This document shows, one piece after another, positions 18,360 to 27,982 of a DNA stretch of 64,000 bases (positions are counted from its first letter, which is position 1; each line of letters opens with the position of its first letter). The notes beneath the pieces are model-generated. The model was not told where the DNA came from. It searched no databases and was given only the letters and a program-made list of their open reading frames with translations. Source of the DNA: an uncultured Oscillospiraceae bacterium (lineage in GTDB: Bacteria > Bacillota > Clostridia > Oscillospirales > Oscillospiraceae); contig CANPWM010000001.1 in NCBI GenBank assembly GCA_947584295.1, positions 62,001 to 126,000 on the forward strand, written 5' to 3'. A program made the translations under genes and the position numbers.

Positions 18360-19138
18360 GAAACATCGCCCTGAAGCTCCGCTACGACGGCACCGCCTAC
18401 CACGGCTGGCAGGTGCAGAAAAACGACGTGACGGTGGCGGAGACCGTGGAAAACGCCCTCTATAAGCTCACCGGCCAGCGGGCGCGGGTCACCGGCTGCG
18501 GCAGGACGGACGCCGGGGTACACGCCCTCAACTACTGCGCTAACTTCAAGTCCGACTGCAACATTCCCGCCCAGCGGTTCCCCCTGGCGCTGAACTCCCG
18601 GCTGCCGGAGGATATCGCCTGCCTGGACGCGGTGGACGCCCCGGAGGATTTCAACGCCATTCTCTCCTGCCGGAAGAAGGAGTACACCTACCGGATCATG
18701 AACACCCGTATCCCCGACCCCTTCGCCCGGAACCGGGCGTACTTCTACCCCTCCCCGCTGCGGGTGGACGTGATGAAGGCCGCCGCGGCCCAATTCGTGG
18801 GTACTCACGATTTTGCCGCCGTCCGTTCCGTGGGGACGGAGACAAAGACCACGGTGCGCACCGTCTACTGGTGCGAGATCGAGGCGGACGGCCCCCTGAT
18901 CTCTATGCGCGTCTGCGCCGACGGGTTCCTCTACAACATGGTGCGGGCCATCATGGGTACGGTCATCTACTGCGCCGAGGGGAAGCTGCGGCCCGAGGAG
19001 CTGCCGGCCCTGCTGGAGAGCCGTGACCGCCGCCTCACCGGCCCCACGGTGCCGCCCCAGGGGCTTTATCTCAGCCGCGTCTGGTACGACGGCCCGGTGG
19101 GGGAGATGATGGCCCGGCCCTCCGGCCGGGAGCTGTAA
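18356..19138 (+). CDS. truA: tRNA pseudouridine(38-40) synthase TruA
   Basis: Converts uridines 38-40 in the tRNA anticodon arm to pseudouridine. The catalytic aspartate motif GCGRTDAGVHA is at residues 47-57 (Asp52). Other family marks are LKLRYDGTAYHGWQ at the start and GFLYNMVRAIMGT late in the protein. The length (260 aa) is normal. I chose ATG 18356, which overlaps the ecfT stop (ATGA). Pairing of truA with the ECF genes is common in Firmicutes. It is the last gene of this run; a promoter follows. Confidence 0.95.
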   Translation: MRNIALKLRYDGTAYHGWQVQKNDVTVAETVENALYKLTGQRARVTGCGRTDAGVHALNYCANFKSDCNIPAQRFPLALNSRLPEDIACLDAVDAPEDFNAILSCRKKEYTYRIMNTRIPDPFARNRAYFYPSPLRVDVMKAAAAQFVGTHDFAAVRSVGTETKTTVRTVYWCEIEADGPLISMRVCADGFLYNMVRAIMGTVIYCAEGKLRPEELPALLESRDRRLTGPTVPPQGLYLSRVWYDGPVGEMMARPSGREL

Positions 19139-19156
19139 CTATTCGTATTTCTTTAT

Positions 19157-19185
19157 TTGCAAAAAGTTCAAATATGTGCTATAAT
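19157..19185 (+). promoter_or_regulatory. Sigma-A promoter of the DUF5711-CvpA genes
   Basis: TTGCAA (19157-19162), 17 bp, perfect TATAAT (19180-19185). A 100-bp GC-rich leader with hairpin potential separates it from the ATG at 19293. Confidence 0.75.
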
Positions 19186-19292
19186 ATTCTGATAAAATCA
19201 TTTAGGGAACATCTGGGGCATGCCCGGGGCCGTTTCAAGCGGCCCGACGGCCTGCCCGGAGGCCCCGGCGGGAGGCCGGTCAAGGAGACGTC

Positions 19293-20420
19293 ATGGCAAA
19301 CAGGACAGAGAAGCGGACGAAAAAAAGGAGCGTTTTCAGACTGTTCCTCATATTGATCCTGCTGGCCGTGGCGCTTTTCGCCGTCTTTCTGGCCATGGTG
19401 AGCCAGCGGGACGGCGGGATCCGCGCCTTCTGGCGGGAGCTGCGGGGCGAAAAGACAGCCACGGAGTTCTTCTTTGAAAACGCCTCCCGGGGGGACGCCG
19501 CCGGTATGGATTACTCCCTGGCGGTGGCGGCGGACTCGGGGCTGTATATGTTCGACCCCACCGGCGAGATCGCCTTTACCCGCCTCTACGCCTGGCAGGA
19601 CCAGGCCCTGGCGGCGGCGGGCCAGTACGGCGCTGTCTACGACGTGGGCGGCGACACGGTGATCTTCTTCAGGGAGGATAAGCTCCTTTCGGAGCTCAGC
19701 TCCCCCTATCCCATCGTCTCCGTCTCTGTGAACGACTTAGGCTACGTGGCCGTCTGCTCCGAGGCCGACGGGTACAAGGGTTCCGTGACGGTGTATAACG
19801 CCCTGGGTACGGCCATCTACCGCTGGTCGGCGGGCAACTCCCGCGTCCTGTCCGCCAGGGTCTCAGGCCGGGATCAGCTCCTGGTGCTGACCATCGGCCC
19901 CGGCGGGAGCCGCCTGGTGCTGTTGAAGCTGGACAGCGAGGAGCTTCAGGCCGAATACACCTTCCCCGGCCTTATGATCGACATGGCCTTCACCGAGTCC
20001 GGCGTCACCGCCGTGACCACCACCTCCCTGGTGGGCCTGTCGGGCCAGCTGGAGGAGCGTTGGATCAAGGACTTTGAGGGCCGGTTCCTGGAGAGCTACG
20101 TCCTCTCCGACAAGCTGGCCGTCGTCGCCCTCACCGACTACCAGGTGGGCGGCGGCAGGACGGTGGAGAGCCTGTCCGCCGGAGGCGGTGTCCGCGGCGC
20201 CATCGCCCTGCTGGACGCGCCGCTGGATATGGATATCCGGGAGGGCCGCGTGGCGGTACTCACCGGCGATCGGGCGACGGTGTATAGCGACGCTTTGGAG
20301 GAGACAGCCGCGTATGACTGCGGCTTCGGCGCGGAGCATATCAGCATCAGGCCTGACGGCTCGGTGATCTGCACCGGCACCTTCTCCGCCTATGTCTACG
20401 GCGGCAAGGCGGACGGCTGA
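19293..20420 (+). CDS. DUF5711 family membrane-anchored protein
   Basis: A 375-residue protein with a very basic N-terminus, one membrane helix (about residues 16-35) and an outer or lumenal domain made of repeated short beta strands, with a propeller-like feel (repeats such as LLSELSSPYPIVSVSVNDLGYVAV and ERWIKDFEGRFLESYVLS). This matches DUF5711, a family of unknown role in Oscillospiraceae and relatives. It probably faces the cell surface. CvpA follows 82 bp downstream, so envelope or division-related work is plausible but not shown. The start is supported by AAGGAG 6 bp upstream. Confidence 0.75.
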   Translation: MANRTEKRTKKRSVFRLFLILILLAVALFAVFLAMVSQRDGGIRAFWRELRGEKTATEFFFENASRGDAAGMDYSLAVAADSGLYMFDPTGEIAFTRLYAWQDQALAAAGQYGAVYDVGGDTVIFFREDKLLSELSSPYPIVSVSVNDLGYVAVCSEADGYKGSVTVYNALGTAIYRWSAGNSRVLSARVSGRDQLLVLTIGPGGSRLVLLKLDSEELQAEYTFPGLMIDMAFTESGVTAVTTTSLVGLSGQLEERWIKDFEGRFLESYVLSDKLAVVALTDYQVGGGRTVESLSAGGGVRGAIALLDAPLDMDIREGRVAVLTGDRATVYSDALEETAAYDCGFGAEHISIRPDGSVICTGTFSAYVYGGKADG

Positions 20421-20502
20421 AAACGCGGCTGAGGACGCGGCGGAAACACGCTGATTTGGGAGAAACGGCTTATCTGGAATTTGGAAAAAGGAGATTTCCC
20501 CT

Positions 20503-21222
20503 ATGAGCTTGGTGATTGATATCGTCCTGGCGGGCATCGTGGCCTTTTGCGGATGGAGGGGCTTCCGCACGGGGATAATAAACGGCGTTTGCGGGATCTT
20601 AGCGGTGGTGATCGCCCTCTACGGGGCGAACCTGCTGGCGGAGGCGTTCTATACGGAGTTTTCCGACATCGTGGAGCCCTTCGCCCTCAGCGTGGTGGAA
20701 AAGGCCGTGGGCGGCGGCAGTCCCGAGGAAAACGGGACAGGCGACGGCGCGGAGAGCAATACCCTCACCGTAGAGGAGCGGGAGAAGCTGGACGTCTACA
20801 CCGTCTCCAAGGAGGTCATGGGGAGGCTGGGCTTCTCCGGCGGGGCCTCCGAGGGCATCGCCCGGGACGTGGCCTCCACCCACGCCAAGGTCAACAACGC
20901 CATGGAGGAGGAGCTGACGGCCCAGGTGTGCGCCCGGGCGGCCTTCGTGGCCCTTTTCTCCATCGCCTTTATCCTCATCGCCATCATCTTCTCCGTCATC
21001 GGCAACATCGCCGATCTGAGCTTCGGCCTTCCCGGCCATGAGAATCTCAACCACATCACCGGGGCGGCCCTGGGCGTGATCCGGGGACTGCTCATTATCC
21101 TGGCCATCGGCTGTATCGGCAGATACCTGGGGCTTTTGATCCCCGCCGCCGTCACCGATAAGACGCTTCTCTACCAAAAGCTGTTGGCGACCAACAAGAT
21201 CGCGGAGCTTTTGAACATCTGA
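20503..21222 (+). CDS. CvpA family membrane protein
   Basis: A 239-residue integral membrane protein of the CvpA (colicin V production) family. Two N-terminal helices carry the family opening (VIDIVLAGIVAFCGWRGFRTGIINGVCG). An acidic loop of about 100 residues follows, with two to three more helices at the C-terminus. In other bacteria CvpA affects envelope homeostasis; the molecular role is unknown. AAAAAGGAG lies 11 bp before the ATG. The long internal loop is larger than in the E. coli protein. Confidence 0.85.
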   Translation: MSLVIDIVLAGIVAFCGWRGFRTGIINGVCGILAVVIALYGANLLAEAFYTEFSDIVEPFALSVVEKAVGGGSPEENGTGDGAESNTLTVEEREKLDVYTVSKEVMGRLGFSGGASEGIARDVASTHAKVNNAMEEELTAQVCARAAFVALFSIAFILIAIIFSVIGNIADLSFGLPGHENLNHITGAALGVIRGLLIILAIGCIGRYLGLLIPAAVTDKTLLYQKLLATNKIAELLNI

Positions 21223-21353
21223 CCTCTCCCGGCGGGGGCTTCGTCTCCAAAATGCCCTACCGGGCTTGAAAAGGGGAACGTACACGACCTGCCCTCAGGG
21301 GCGGGAGCCGTGTTTTGTATATCGACTGCTGGTTTAAGGAAGAAGGTAAGATC

Positions 21354-23678
21354 ATGGAACCTGCACTGTGCGCCCGTTGTCATAAAAACGTGGCGGTGAT
21401 CTACGTGACGAAAATCGAGAACGGCAAGACCTCCAGCGAGGGCCTGTGCCTGAAGTGCGCCCGTGAGCTGGGCATGAAGCCGGTGGACGACTTCATGCAG
21501 AAGATGGGCATTACCGACGACGACATCGAAAACATGGCCGGCGAGATGATGGAGGCCCTGAACGGGGCGGAAAATCTGCCGGAGAGCGGCGAGGACGACG
21601 GCGAGGACGACTCCGGCAAGACGGCCACCTTCCCGTTTTTGGGCAAGCTCTTCGGCGCCCAGGACATGAACCCCGCCCCCGGCCAGGGGAGCGGCAGCGC
21701 CGACAAGGGCGGCGACAAGCGCCAGCATAAGGATCGGGACAGGAAGCGCAAGTACCTGGACACCTACTGCATCTCCCTGACGAACCGCGCCCGGGAGGGC
21801 AAGCTTGACCGCATCGTGGGCCGTGAGGAGGAGATGGAGCGGGTCATTCAGATTTTGAACCGCCGCCAGAAGAACAACCCCTGCCTCATCGGCGAACCGG
21901 GCGTGGGCAAGACGGCCATCGCCGAGGGCCTGGCGATCCGCATCAACGAGGGCGACGTCCCCTATAAGCTCCGGGATAAGGAGGTCTACCTGCTGGATCT
22001 GACCAGCCTGGTGGCCGGTACCCAGTTCCGGGGCCAGTTCGAGTCCCGCATGAAGGGCCTCATCGAAGAGATCAAGACCGTGGGCAACATCATCTTGGTC
22101 ATCGACGAGGTACACACCCTGGTGGGCGCGGGGGACGCGGAGGGCAGCATGAACGCCGCCAACATCTTAAAGCCCGCCCTGTCCCGGGGGGAGATCCAGG
22201 TCATCGGGGCCACCACCTTCAACGAGTACAGAAAGCACATCGAGAAGGACTCCGCCCTGGAGCGCCGCTTCCAGCCGGTGACGGTCACGGAGCCGTCCAT
22301 CGAGGAATCCATCAACATCATCAAGGGCATCGCCCACTACTACGAGCAGTACCACGGCGTGAAGATCTCCGACGCCATGTGCCGTCAGGCCGTGCTGCTG
22401 TCCGAGCGGTACATCACCGACCGCTTCCTGCCGGACAAGGCCATCGACCTTATCGACGAGGCCTGCTCCGACGTGAATTTGAAATGCAAGAACTATGCCC
22501 GTCTGGCGGAGATCGACCGGGAGCTGGCGGACATCGCCAAGGAGCGGGATATGCTCCTGGAGCGCCCGGAGTCCGACTCCAGCCCCTATGTGGAGGAGGA
22601 CTACGCCCGCCTTGCCAAGCTGCGGGGCCGGGAGATCGCCATCGCCGACGAGAAGCAGCGGCTCCAGGCCCAGGGTATGCCGGAGCTGGGTATGGACAAC
22701 TTCGCCCGCATCATCGAGCTGTGGACGAAGATCCCCGCTTCCACTATCCGGGAGGACGAGCATGAGAGGCTGGCGCACCTGGCGGACCGCCTGCGCCAGC
22801 ACATCGTCGGCCAGGACGAGGCCGTGGACGCGGTCTGCGCCGCCATCAAGCGCAACCGGGTGGGCATCTCCATGAAGCACAAGCCCGTCAGCTTCATCTT
22901 CGTGGGTTCCACCGGCGTTGGCAAGACGGAGCTTGTGAAGCGCCTGGCCGCCGATATGTTCCAAAACCCCGAGTCTTTGATAAGGCTCGATATGTCGGAA
23001 TTTATGGAGAAATTCGCCGTCTCCCGGATCATCGGCTCGCCCCCGGGCTATGTGGGCTACGACGAGGCAGGTCAGCTCACTGAGAAGATCCGCCGCCGCC
23101 CGTACAGCGTTGTGCTTTTTGACGAGATCGAAAAGGCCCACCCGGACGTGATGAATATCCTCCTGCAAATTTTGGACGACGGGCGCATCACCGACGCCCA
23201 GGGCCGGGTGGTCAACTTTGAAAACACCATCATCATCATGACCACCAACGCCGGGTCTGACCGGCGCGGCTCCGGCACCGTGGGCTTCGGCACCACCGCC
23301 CGGGATCAGGATAGGGAGCGGGTCATGAAGGCCCTGCGGGACTTCCTGCGGCCGGAGTTCATCAACCGGGTGGACGAGGTGGTGTACTTCAACCGTCTCA
23401 GCGAGGAGAATTTCCGGGCCATCGCCGTGCTGATGCTGGAGGAGCTGAAGGCGGGCCTTGCGGAGAAGGCCATGACCTTCGTCTGGGACGACTCCGTTAT
23501 CGACTACCTGGTGCGCAAGTCCTACTCCGCCGAATACGGGGCCAGGAACCTCCGGCGCACGATCCAGAAGGACATCGAGGATCGGCTGGCCGCCGAGCTG
23601 ATCGACAACTACCAGCGGGAGCTTACCCGCGTGGGCGTCTCCGCCCAGGGGGACGAGATCACCGTGATCATCGCCTGA
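21354..23678 (+). CDS. ClpC-like AAA+ unfoldase with an N-terminal zinc-finger domain
   Basis: A 774-residue Hsp100 ATPase. The usual Clp N-domain repeats are replaced by a four-cysteine zinc finger like that of McsA (Cys 6, 9, 32 and 35), then an acidic linker to about residue 135. D1 has Walker A GEPGVGKT (180-187) and D2 has GSTGVGKTE near 520. A VGF loop (GTVGFG) in D2 suggests docking to ClpP. A shortened middle domain lies between the two ATPase modules. It would unfold substrates for ClpP, perhaps with the zinc finger as the adaptor site. ATG 21354 is chosen because the zinc finger starts there; an upstream TTG lacks support. The gene stands alone, without mcsA, mcsB or ctsR. Confidence 0.85.
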   Translation: MEPALCARCHKNVAVIYVTKIENGKTSSEGLCLKCARELGMKPVDDFMQKMGITDDDIENMAGEMMEALNGAENLPESGEDDGEDDSGKTATFPFLGKLFGAQDMNPAPGQGSGSADKGGDKRQHKDRDRKRKYLDTYCISLTNRAREGKLDRIVGREEEMERVIQILNRRQKNNPCLIGEPGVGKTAIAEGLAIRINEGDVPYKLRDKEVYLLDLTSLVAGTQFRGQFESRMKGLIEEIKTVGNIILVIDEVHTLVGAGDAEGSMNAANILKPALSRGEIQVIGATTFNEYRKHIEKDSALERRFQPVTVTEPSIEESINIIKGIAHYYEQYHGVKISDAMCRQAVLLSERYITDRFLPDKAIDLIDEACSDVNLKCKNYARLAEIDRELADIAKERDMLLERPESDSSPYVEEDYARLAKLRGREIAIADEKQRLQAQGMPELGMDNFARIIELWTKIPASTIREDEHERLAHLADRLRQHIVGQDEAVDAVCAAIKRNRVGISMKHKPVSFIFVGSTGVGKTELVKRLAADMFQNPESLIRLDMSEFMEKFAVSRIIGSPPGYVGYDEAGQLTEKIRRRPYSVVLFDEIEKAHPDVMNILLQILDDGRITDAQGRVVNFENTIIIMTTNAGSDRRGSGTVGFGTTARDQDRERVMKALRDFLRPEFINRVDEVVYFNRLSEENFRAIAVLMLEELKAGLAEKAMTFVWDDSVIDYLVRKSYSAEYGARNLRRTIQKDIEDRLAAELIDNYQRELTRVGVSAQGDEITVIIA

Positions 23679-23695
23679 CAACACCATACAAGCTG

Positions 23696-23727
23696 CCATA
23701 AAGCCGGGGCCTTCCCCGGCTTTATGG
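23696..23727 (+). terminator. Perfect hairpin after the Clp gene
   Basis: A 14-bp perfect stem (23696-23709 with 23714-23727) and 4-base loop, 18 bp after the Clp stop. It lacks a T-run, so termination may be partial and the next gene may be read through. Confidence 0.55.
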
Positions 23728-23747
23728 GGATAAAGAGAGCGCCGTCT

Positions 23748-25130
23748 ATGAGTGAGCTTAAGAAAAATCAGATCCTCCCCGCCGTCTGCGAGGGCTACTC
23801 CGCCGAGGGCGCGGGCGTGGCCCATGTGGACGGTATGGCCGTGTTCGTCTCCGGCGGCATCGCCGGGGAGAGGTGCGAGATACGCGTCCTGAAGGCCCTG
23901 AAAAACCTGGCCTTTGCCCGGGTGGAGCGGATAGTGGAGCCGTCAGCGGAAAGGGTCGATCCCGGCTGCCCCCACTATCCCGCCTGCGGCGGGTGCGCCA
24001 CGCGGCATATGAGCTATCCTGAGGAGCTGCGCTTCAAGCGCCAAAAGGCCCAGGACGCCCTGCGTCGCTTGGGCGGCGCGGATATATCAGTTGACATAAT
24101 ACACGGGGCTGCCCAAACGGAGCGTTACCGGGGCAAGGCCCAGCTGCCGGTGTCCCTGGGGCCGAAAATCGGCTTTTACCGGGGCAGGAGCCACGATGTC
24201 CTTGACGTGCCGGACTGCCGGCTGGAGCCGGAGGCCGTGGCACAGGCCCGGAGGGCGGTGCTGGACTGGCTGGCCCGCTCCGGCGCGGAGCCCTATGACG
24301 AGGCGGCCCACCGTGGCCTTTTGCGGCACCTCTATGTGCGGACAAACGCCGCCGGGGAGGCGCTGGTATGCCTGGTGGTGAACGCCCCGGCGGAGCGGGA
24401 GCTGCCATGCGAGGGGGCGCTGACGGCCCTGCTGAGGGAGGCCCTGCCAGGGCTTCGGGGCGTGGTGCTGTCGTCCAATACCCGCAGGACGAACGTGATC
24501 TTGGGCGAGCAATACCGTACCCTGTGGGGCAGTCCCACCCTGGACGAGACGCTGTGCGGCCTCACCTTCCGGCTGTCGGTGCCGTCCTTTTTCCAGGTGA
24601 ACCGGGAGCAGTGCCGGATCCTCTATGAGCGCGCCCTGGACTTCGCCGCCCTGACGGGCGAAGAGACGGTGCTGGATCTCTTCTGCGGCATCGGCACCAT
24701 CTCCCTGTGCGCCGCCAAACGGGCGAAAAGGGTCATCGGCGCGGAGATCGTGCCGGAGGCCGTGGAGGACGCCAGGGCCAACGCGGCGCGCAACGGCCTG
24801 GAGAACGCGGAGTTTTTCCGCGGCGACGCCGCGGACACCGCCCAGATGCTGGCCCGCCGGGGCCTCCGTCCCGACGTGGTCATCGTGGATCCGCCCCGCC
24901 GGGGGCTGGAGCCCTCCGTCATCGACACCGTGGCCCAGATGGCCCCGGAGCGCGTGGTCTATGTCTCCTGCGACCCCGCCACCCTGGCCCGGGACGTGAA
25001 GCTCTTCGCCGCCCAGGGCTACCAGGCCGTAAAAGCCGAGGCCGTCGATATGTTCCCCCGCACCCTCCACGTGGAGACGGTGTGTTTGCTGATCAAATCT
25101 CCCGCGGAAAGGGGATACGAAAGATGCTGA
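23748..25130 (+). CDS. rlmD: 23S rRNA (uracil-5-)-methyltransferase RlmD/RumA family
   Basis: A 460-residue RNA m5U methyltransferase. An N-terminal TRAM domain (about 10-65) precedes an iron-sulphur cluster set of cysteines (CPHYPACGGCATRH). The SAM motif is LDLFCGIGTISL, and the catalytic motif YVSCDPATLARD holds the nucleophilic Cys. Firmicute members modify U747 and/or U1939; which one cannot be told here. I chose ATG 23748 because the TRAM domain begins just after MSELKKNQ; an in-frame ATG eight codons earlier is possible. Its last seven bases overlap the TIM-barrel gene. Confidence 0.88.
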   Translation: MSELKKNQILPAVCEGYSAEGAGVAHVDGMAVFVSGGIAGERCEIRVLKALKNLAFARVERIVEPSAERVDPGCPHYPACGGCATRHMSYPEELRFKRQKAQDALRRLGGADISVDIIHGAAQTERYRGKAQLPVSLGPKIGFYRGRSHDVLDVPDCRLEPEAVAQARRAVLDWLARSGAEPYDEAAHRGLLRHLYVRTNAAGEALVCLVVNAPAERELPCEGALTALLREALPGLRGVVLSSNTRRTNVILGEQYRTLWGSPTLDETLCGLTFRLSVPSFFQVNREQCRILYERALDFAALTGEETVLDLFCGIGTISLCAAKRAKRVIGAEIVPEAVEDARANAARNGLENAEFFRGDAADTAQMLARRGLRPDVVIVDPPRRGLEPSVIDTVAQMAPERVVYVSCDPATLARDVKLFAAQGYQAVKAEAVDMFPRTLHVETVCLLIKSPAERGYERC

Positions 25131-25921
25131 AATTCGGTATGCCCACGCTGATCGAGCTTCCCTGCTTGGAGGACTGCGCGGCCAAGTGCCGGGAGCTGGG
25201 CCTTGATTTTGTGGAGCTTAACATGAATCTGCCCCAGTATCAGCCGGGGGAGATAGACCCCGCCCGGTGCCGGGAGATCGCGGAGAAATACGGGATCTTT
25301 TACACCATTCACCTGGACGAGAACCTGAACGTCAGCGACTTTAACCCCTATATCGCCCAGGGGTACAGGCGCACGGCGGCGGAGGCGATCGAGCTTGCCA
25401 AAGGGCTGGGCGTCCCTGTTTTGAATATGCACCTGGCAAAAGGCGTCTATTTCACCCTGCCGGAAAGAAAGGTCTACCTATTTGACCAGTACAGGGAGCG
25501 GTATCTTGCCAGCGTCGCCGCCTTCAGGACGATGTGCCAGGAGGAAATCGGCGGCGCGGGGATTACCGTATGTGTGGAGAACTGCGACGGCTATACGGAT
25601 TTTCAAAAGGAGGCCCTGAAGCTTCTGCTGGGTTCCCCGGTGTTCGGCCTGACCTTTGACGTGGGCCATGACCACGGCTGCGGCGGCCTGGACGAAGGCT
25701 TTATCCTGGGGCATATCTCCCGCCTTGTCCATATGCACCTGCACGACGCCCTGGGGAAGAAAAACCATCTGGCCCTGGGGGCGGGGGAGATCGACCTTGC
25801 AAAATATCTGGCTATGGCGGAAAAGCGCGGCCTCCGGGTGGTGCTGGAGACGAAAACCGTGGCGGGGCTGACGCGATCTGTGGAGTGGGTGAGAAATTAT
25901 AGGAACGCAACCAACGGTTGA
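25124..25921 (+). CDS. Xylose isomerase-like TIM-barrel protein (sugar phosphate isomerase/epimerase family)
   Basis: A 265-residue AP-endonuclease-2/xylose-isomerase-like TIM barrel. Metal-binding residues are spread along the chain as expected: HLDENLN, NMHLAKG, VENCDGY (Glu), TFDVGHDHG (Asp and His), HMHLHD (His) and VVLETK (Glu). Such proteins isomerise or epimerise small sugars, or degrade inositol; the substrate is unknown. ATG 25124 overlaps the rlmD end by 7 nt. Its stop codon (25919-25921) lies within a perfect 11-bp tandem repeat that may be an operator of the next gene. Confidence 0.75.
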   Translation: MLKFGMPTLIELPCLEDCAAKCRELGLDFVELNMNLPQYQPGEIDPARCREIAEKYGIFYTIHLDENLNVSDFNPYIAQGYRRTAAEAIELAKGLGVPVLNMHLAKGVYFTLPERKVYLFDQYRERYLASVAAFRTMCQEEIGGAGITVCVENCDGYTDFQKEALKLLLGSPVFGLTFDVGHDHGCGGLDEGFILGHISRLVHMHLHDALGKKNHLALGAGEIDLAKYLAMAEKRGLRVVLETKTVAGLTRSVEWVRNYRNATNG

Positions 25922-25935
25922 CAGACGGTTGACAG
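25914..25935. repeat. Perfect 11-bp tandem direct repeat before the XRE regulator gene
   Basis: ACGGTTGACAG occurs twice without a gap (25914-25924, 25925-25935), then a degenerate third half ATAGTTGG. Each unit contains TTGACA. The stop codon of the TIM-barrel gene is inside the first unit. The spacing of one helical turn suits an operator for the downstream HTH protein. Confidence 0.55.
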
Positions 25936-26003
25936 ATAGTTGGTGGAGCGCAACCGGGCCTTGTGGTAGGATAGAGGTACCTGAAAACAAGGAGGCGCTG
26001 GAT

Positions 26004-26627
26004 ATGAGCTTAGGCGAAAACATACGGGCCAGGCGGGAGCAGTTAAAGCTCTCCCAGGAGGTGGTGGCGGAGCGGCTGGGCGTGAGCCGCCAGGCCGTCT
26101 CCAAGTGGGAGACGGGGCGATCCGAACCCACGGCGGCCAATCTGGTGGAGCTGACAAAGCTGCTGGAGACAGACCTCTCAGAGCTGGTGGAGGGGCCGAA
26201 GGACGCGGCAACGCCGCCGGAGGACAGGAAAAAGCCCAATCCGATCCTGCGGACGAACCTGACCCGGTGGGCGATCATTCTGCAGGCCAGCTTTCTAAAG
26301 GGTTCCGCCACGGCCATCTATGATTACAACCGCATTAAGGCCGACACGCCCTCCAAGGCGCTTCTGATCCCGGTTTTCTTAGAGCTGATCCTGCTGGCCG
26401 CCTGCTCCGTATGGATGGCGTCCAACCACCGCTTTACGCCCGACCCCGGGCAGCGGCGGAAAAACGCGTATATCGAGACGGCCTACTGCGCCCTCCAGGC
26501 CCTTTTGGGGCTTCTGGATATCCGCTTCGGCATGGGATTGTTGGGCGCCCTTCTCATCATCGCCGTGGGGCTTGTCTACATACTGTATATCAACCCAAAA
26601 TTCATGGGCCGGAAGCTGACAAAATAA
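26004..26627 (+). CDS. XRE-family transcriptional regulator with C-terminal membrane helices
   Basis: A 207-residue protein. Residues 1-65 are a Cro/CI-type helix-turn-helix (LGENIRARREQLKLSQEVVAERLGVSRQAVSKWETGRSEP). After a charged linker, three hydrophobic segments follow (about 110-135, 150-170 and 175-195), so it probably senses something at the membrane while binding DNA. This layout is common in Clostridia; targets are unknown. GGAGG lies 8 bp before the ATG. The tandem repeat at 25914-25935 is a candidate for self-binding. BtpA follows after 36 bp. Confidence 0.8.
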   Translation: MSLGENIRARREQLKLSQEVVAERLGVSRQAVSKWETGRSEPTAANLVELTKLLETDLSELVEGPKDAATPPEDRKKPNPILRTNLTRWAIILQASFLKGSATAIYDYNRIKADTPSKALLIPVFLELILLAACSVWMASNHRFTPDPGQRRKNAYIETAYCALQALLGLLDIRFGMGLLGALLIIAVGLVYILYINPKFMGRKLTK

Positions 26628-26663
26628 AGACATGGAAAGTAACTACACAGGAGGAAAACGGGT

Positions 26664-27395
26664 ATGGGATTTCTTGAGCTTTTTGAGGTGAAAAAGCCTG
26701 TCATCGGCATGATCCACCTGGGGGGCGGCGGAGGCGAGGGCTTCCGGGCCAGGGCCAGGCTGGAGATCGGCCAGATGTATGAGTGCGGGCTGGACGCCGT
26801 GCTGGTGGAGGACTACTTCGGCACCGCCGAGGACGTGGCCTGGACGATGGCGTACCTCCGGGAGAACTACCCCGGGAGGCTCTACGGCGTCAACCTGCTG
26901 GGCGATTTCAAGGGCAGCTACGAGTTGGCACGGCGGTACGGCGGGGCCTTCATGCAGGTGGACTCCATCTGCGGACACCTCCAGCCCCAGCGGGATCAGG
27001 AGTACGCCCATATGATAAGCGCCCTGCGAGATGGGTCTGTCAGCGTGCTGGGCGGGGTGCGGTTCAAGTACCAGCCGGTGCTGTCCGGCCGGACTGTGGA
27101 GGAGGATCTGCGCCTGGGCATGGAACGCTGTGACGCCATCGTGGTCACAGGGGCCGGGACGGGCGTCAACACGGAGCTTGACAAGATCAAGTCCTTCCGC
27201 CGCATGACCGGCGATTTCCCGCTGATCGTGGGCGCGGGCCTCACCGCCGAGACGGCCCGGGAGCAGCTTACATACGCCGACGGGGCCATCGTGGGGAGCT
27301 GGTTCAAGGAGGAGGGCAAGGCCGTCAACCCCCTGGATCCCCGGCGGGTGGAGCGATTCATGGACGAGGTTCGCGCCCTGCGGGCGAGCCTTTGA
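26664..27395 (+). CDS. BtpA/SgcQ family TIM-barrel protein
   Basis: A 243-residue protein of the BtpA/SgcQ family, a TIM barrel related to phosphoribosylanthranilate isomerase. Family marks are KPVIGMIHLGG at the start, DAVLVEDYFG, DAIVVTGAGTG and ADGAIVGSWFKEEGK near the end. Cyanobacterial BtpA stabilises photosystem I, while SgcQ belongs to a sugar operon; here an enzymatic role on a nucleoside or sugar phosphate is more likely, though unproven. AGGAGG stands 9 bp before the ATG. Confidence 0.8.
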   Translation: MGFLELFEVKKPVIGMIHLGGGGGEGFRARARLEIGQMYECGLDAVLVEDYFGTAEDVAWTMAYLRENYPGRLYGVNLLGDFKGSYELARRYGGAFMQVDSICGHLQPQRDQEYAHMISALRDGSVSVLGGVRFKYQPVLSGRTVEEDLRLGMERCDAIVVTGAGTGVNTELDKIKSFRRMTGDFPLIVGAGLTAETAREQLTYADGAIVGSWFKEEGKAVNPLDPRRVERFMDEVRALRASL

Positions 27396-27443
27396 CGCCC
27401 AGGGACGCGGCGACGCCTGAAAATTGGATCGGAGGCGGTCACG

Positions 27444-27815
27444 ATGGGCGACAGGAAAAAGCTGACCTTTGACGAGAAGATGGATCTCCTGGTGGGCAAG
27501 GTGCTGGAGATGCTCTCCGGCTTTGTGGAGGAGGCCGGGGATCAGGCCCCCTTCCGGCGGTTCGTGTCTATGGGTATCCCGGACTGGCCCCATGAGGACG
27601 AGGCCTTGGTGGAGGTGTATACCTCCGACCAGTGGCGTATCCGGGTGGGCGTCCACCGGGAGGGCAGCGACCGGATCTCCTGGCACTCTTTAGACGTCGG
27701 CCCCAGGGCGTATATCCTGGAGCGCCTGCGCGACCCGGAGACGCACGCCTCGGTGAGAAGCTCCATTCTGGAGCTTGTTAAAAGCGTGGACGGCTGGTAC
27801 GCCGAACACGACTGA
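27444..27815 (+). CDS. Hypothetical protein
   Basis: A 123-residue soluble protein with no signal peptide or membrane segment. It starts MGDRKKLTFDEKMDLLVGKVLEML (amphipathic helix) and then alternates strands and helices. I recognise no family. GGATCGGAGG upstream is a good ribosome site. It follows the BtpA-like gene by 48 bp on the same strand and is probably co-transcribed. Codon use is like the neighbours. Confidence 0.65.
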   Translation: MGDRKKLTFDEKMDLLVGKVLEMLSGFVEEAGDQAPFRRFVSMGIPDWPHEDEALVEVYTSDQWRIRVGVHREGSDRISWHSLDVGPRAYILERLRDPETHASVRSSILELVKSVDGWYAEHD

Positions 27816-27921
27816 ACGGGGAAACGAAGCAATCGCAAATGATTGTGATATAAATATACCATAGGGATTCGGGCCTGTCAAGTATATTTTTAAGTATTAT
27901 TCATGCAAATTTCGCATAAAT

Positions 27922-27948
27922 AAAAAGGCCGGGAGGCAAAGCCCGGCT
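27922..27948 (-). terminator. Hairpin with T-run on the minus strand, upstream of the asparaginase gene
   Basis: Read on the minus strand, GCCGGG and CCCGGC pair around an 8-base loop, followed by CTTTTTATTT. No minus-strand gene is seen that would use it, so it may stop antisense transcription from inside the asparaginase gene. Confidence 0.35.
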
Positions 27949-27982
27949 GGAGAGACACATCGGGGGAACGGGGGGATAGACG

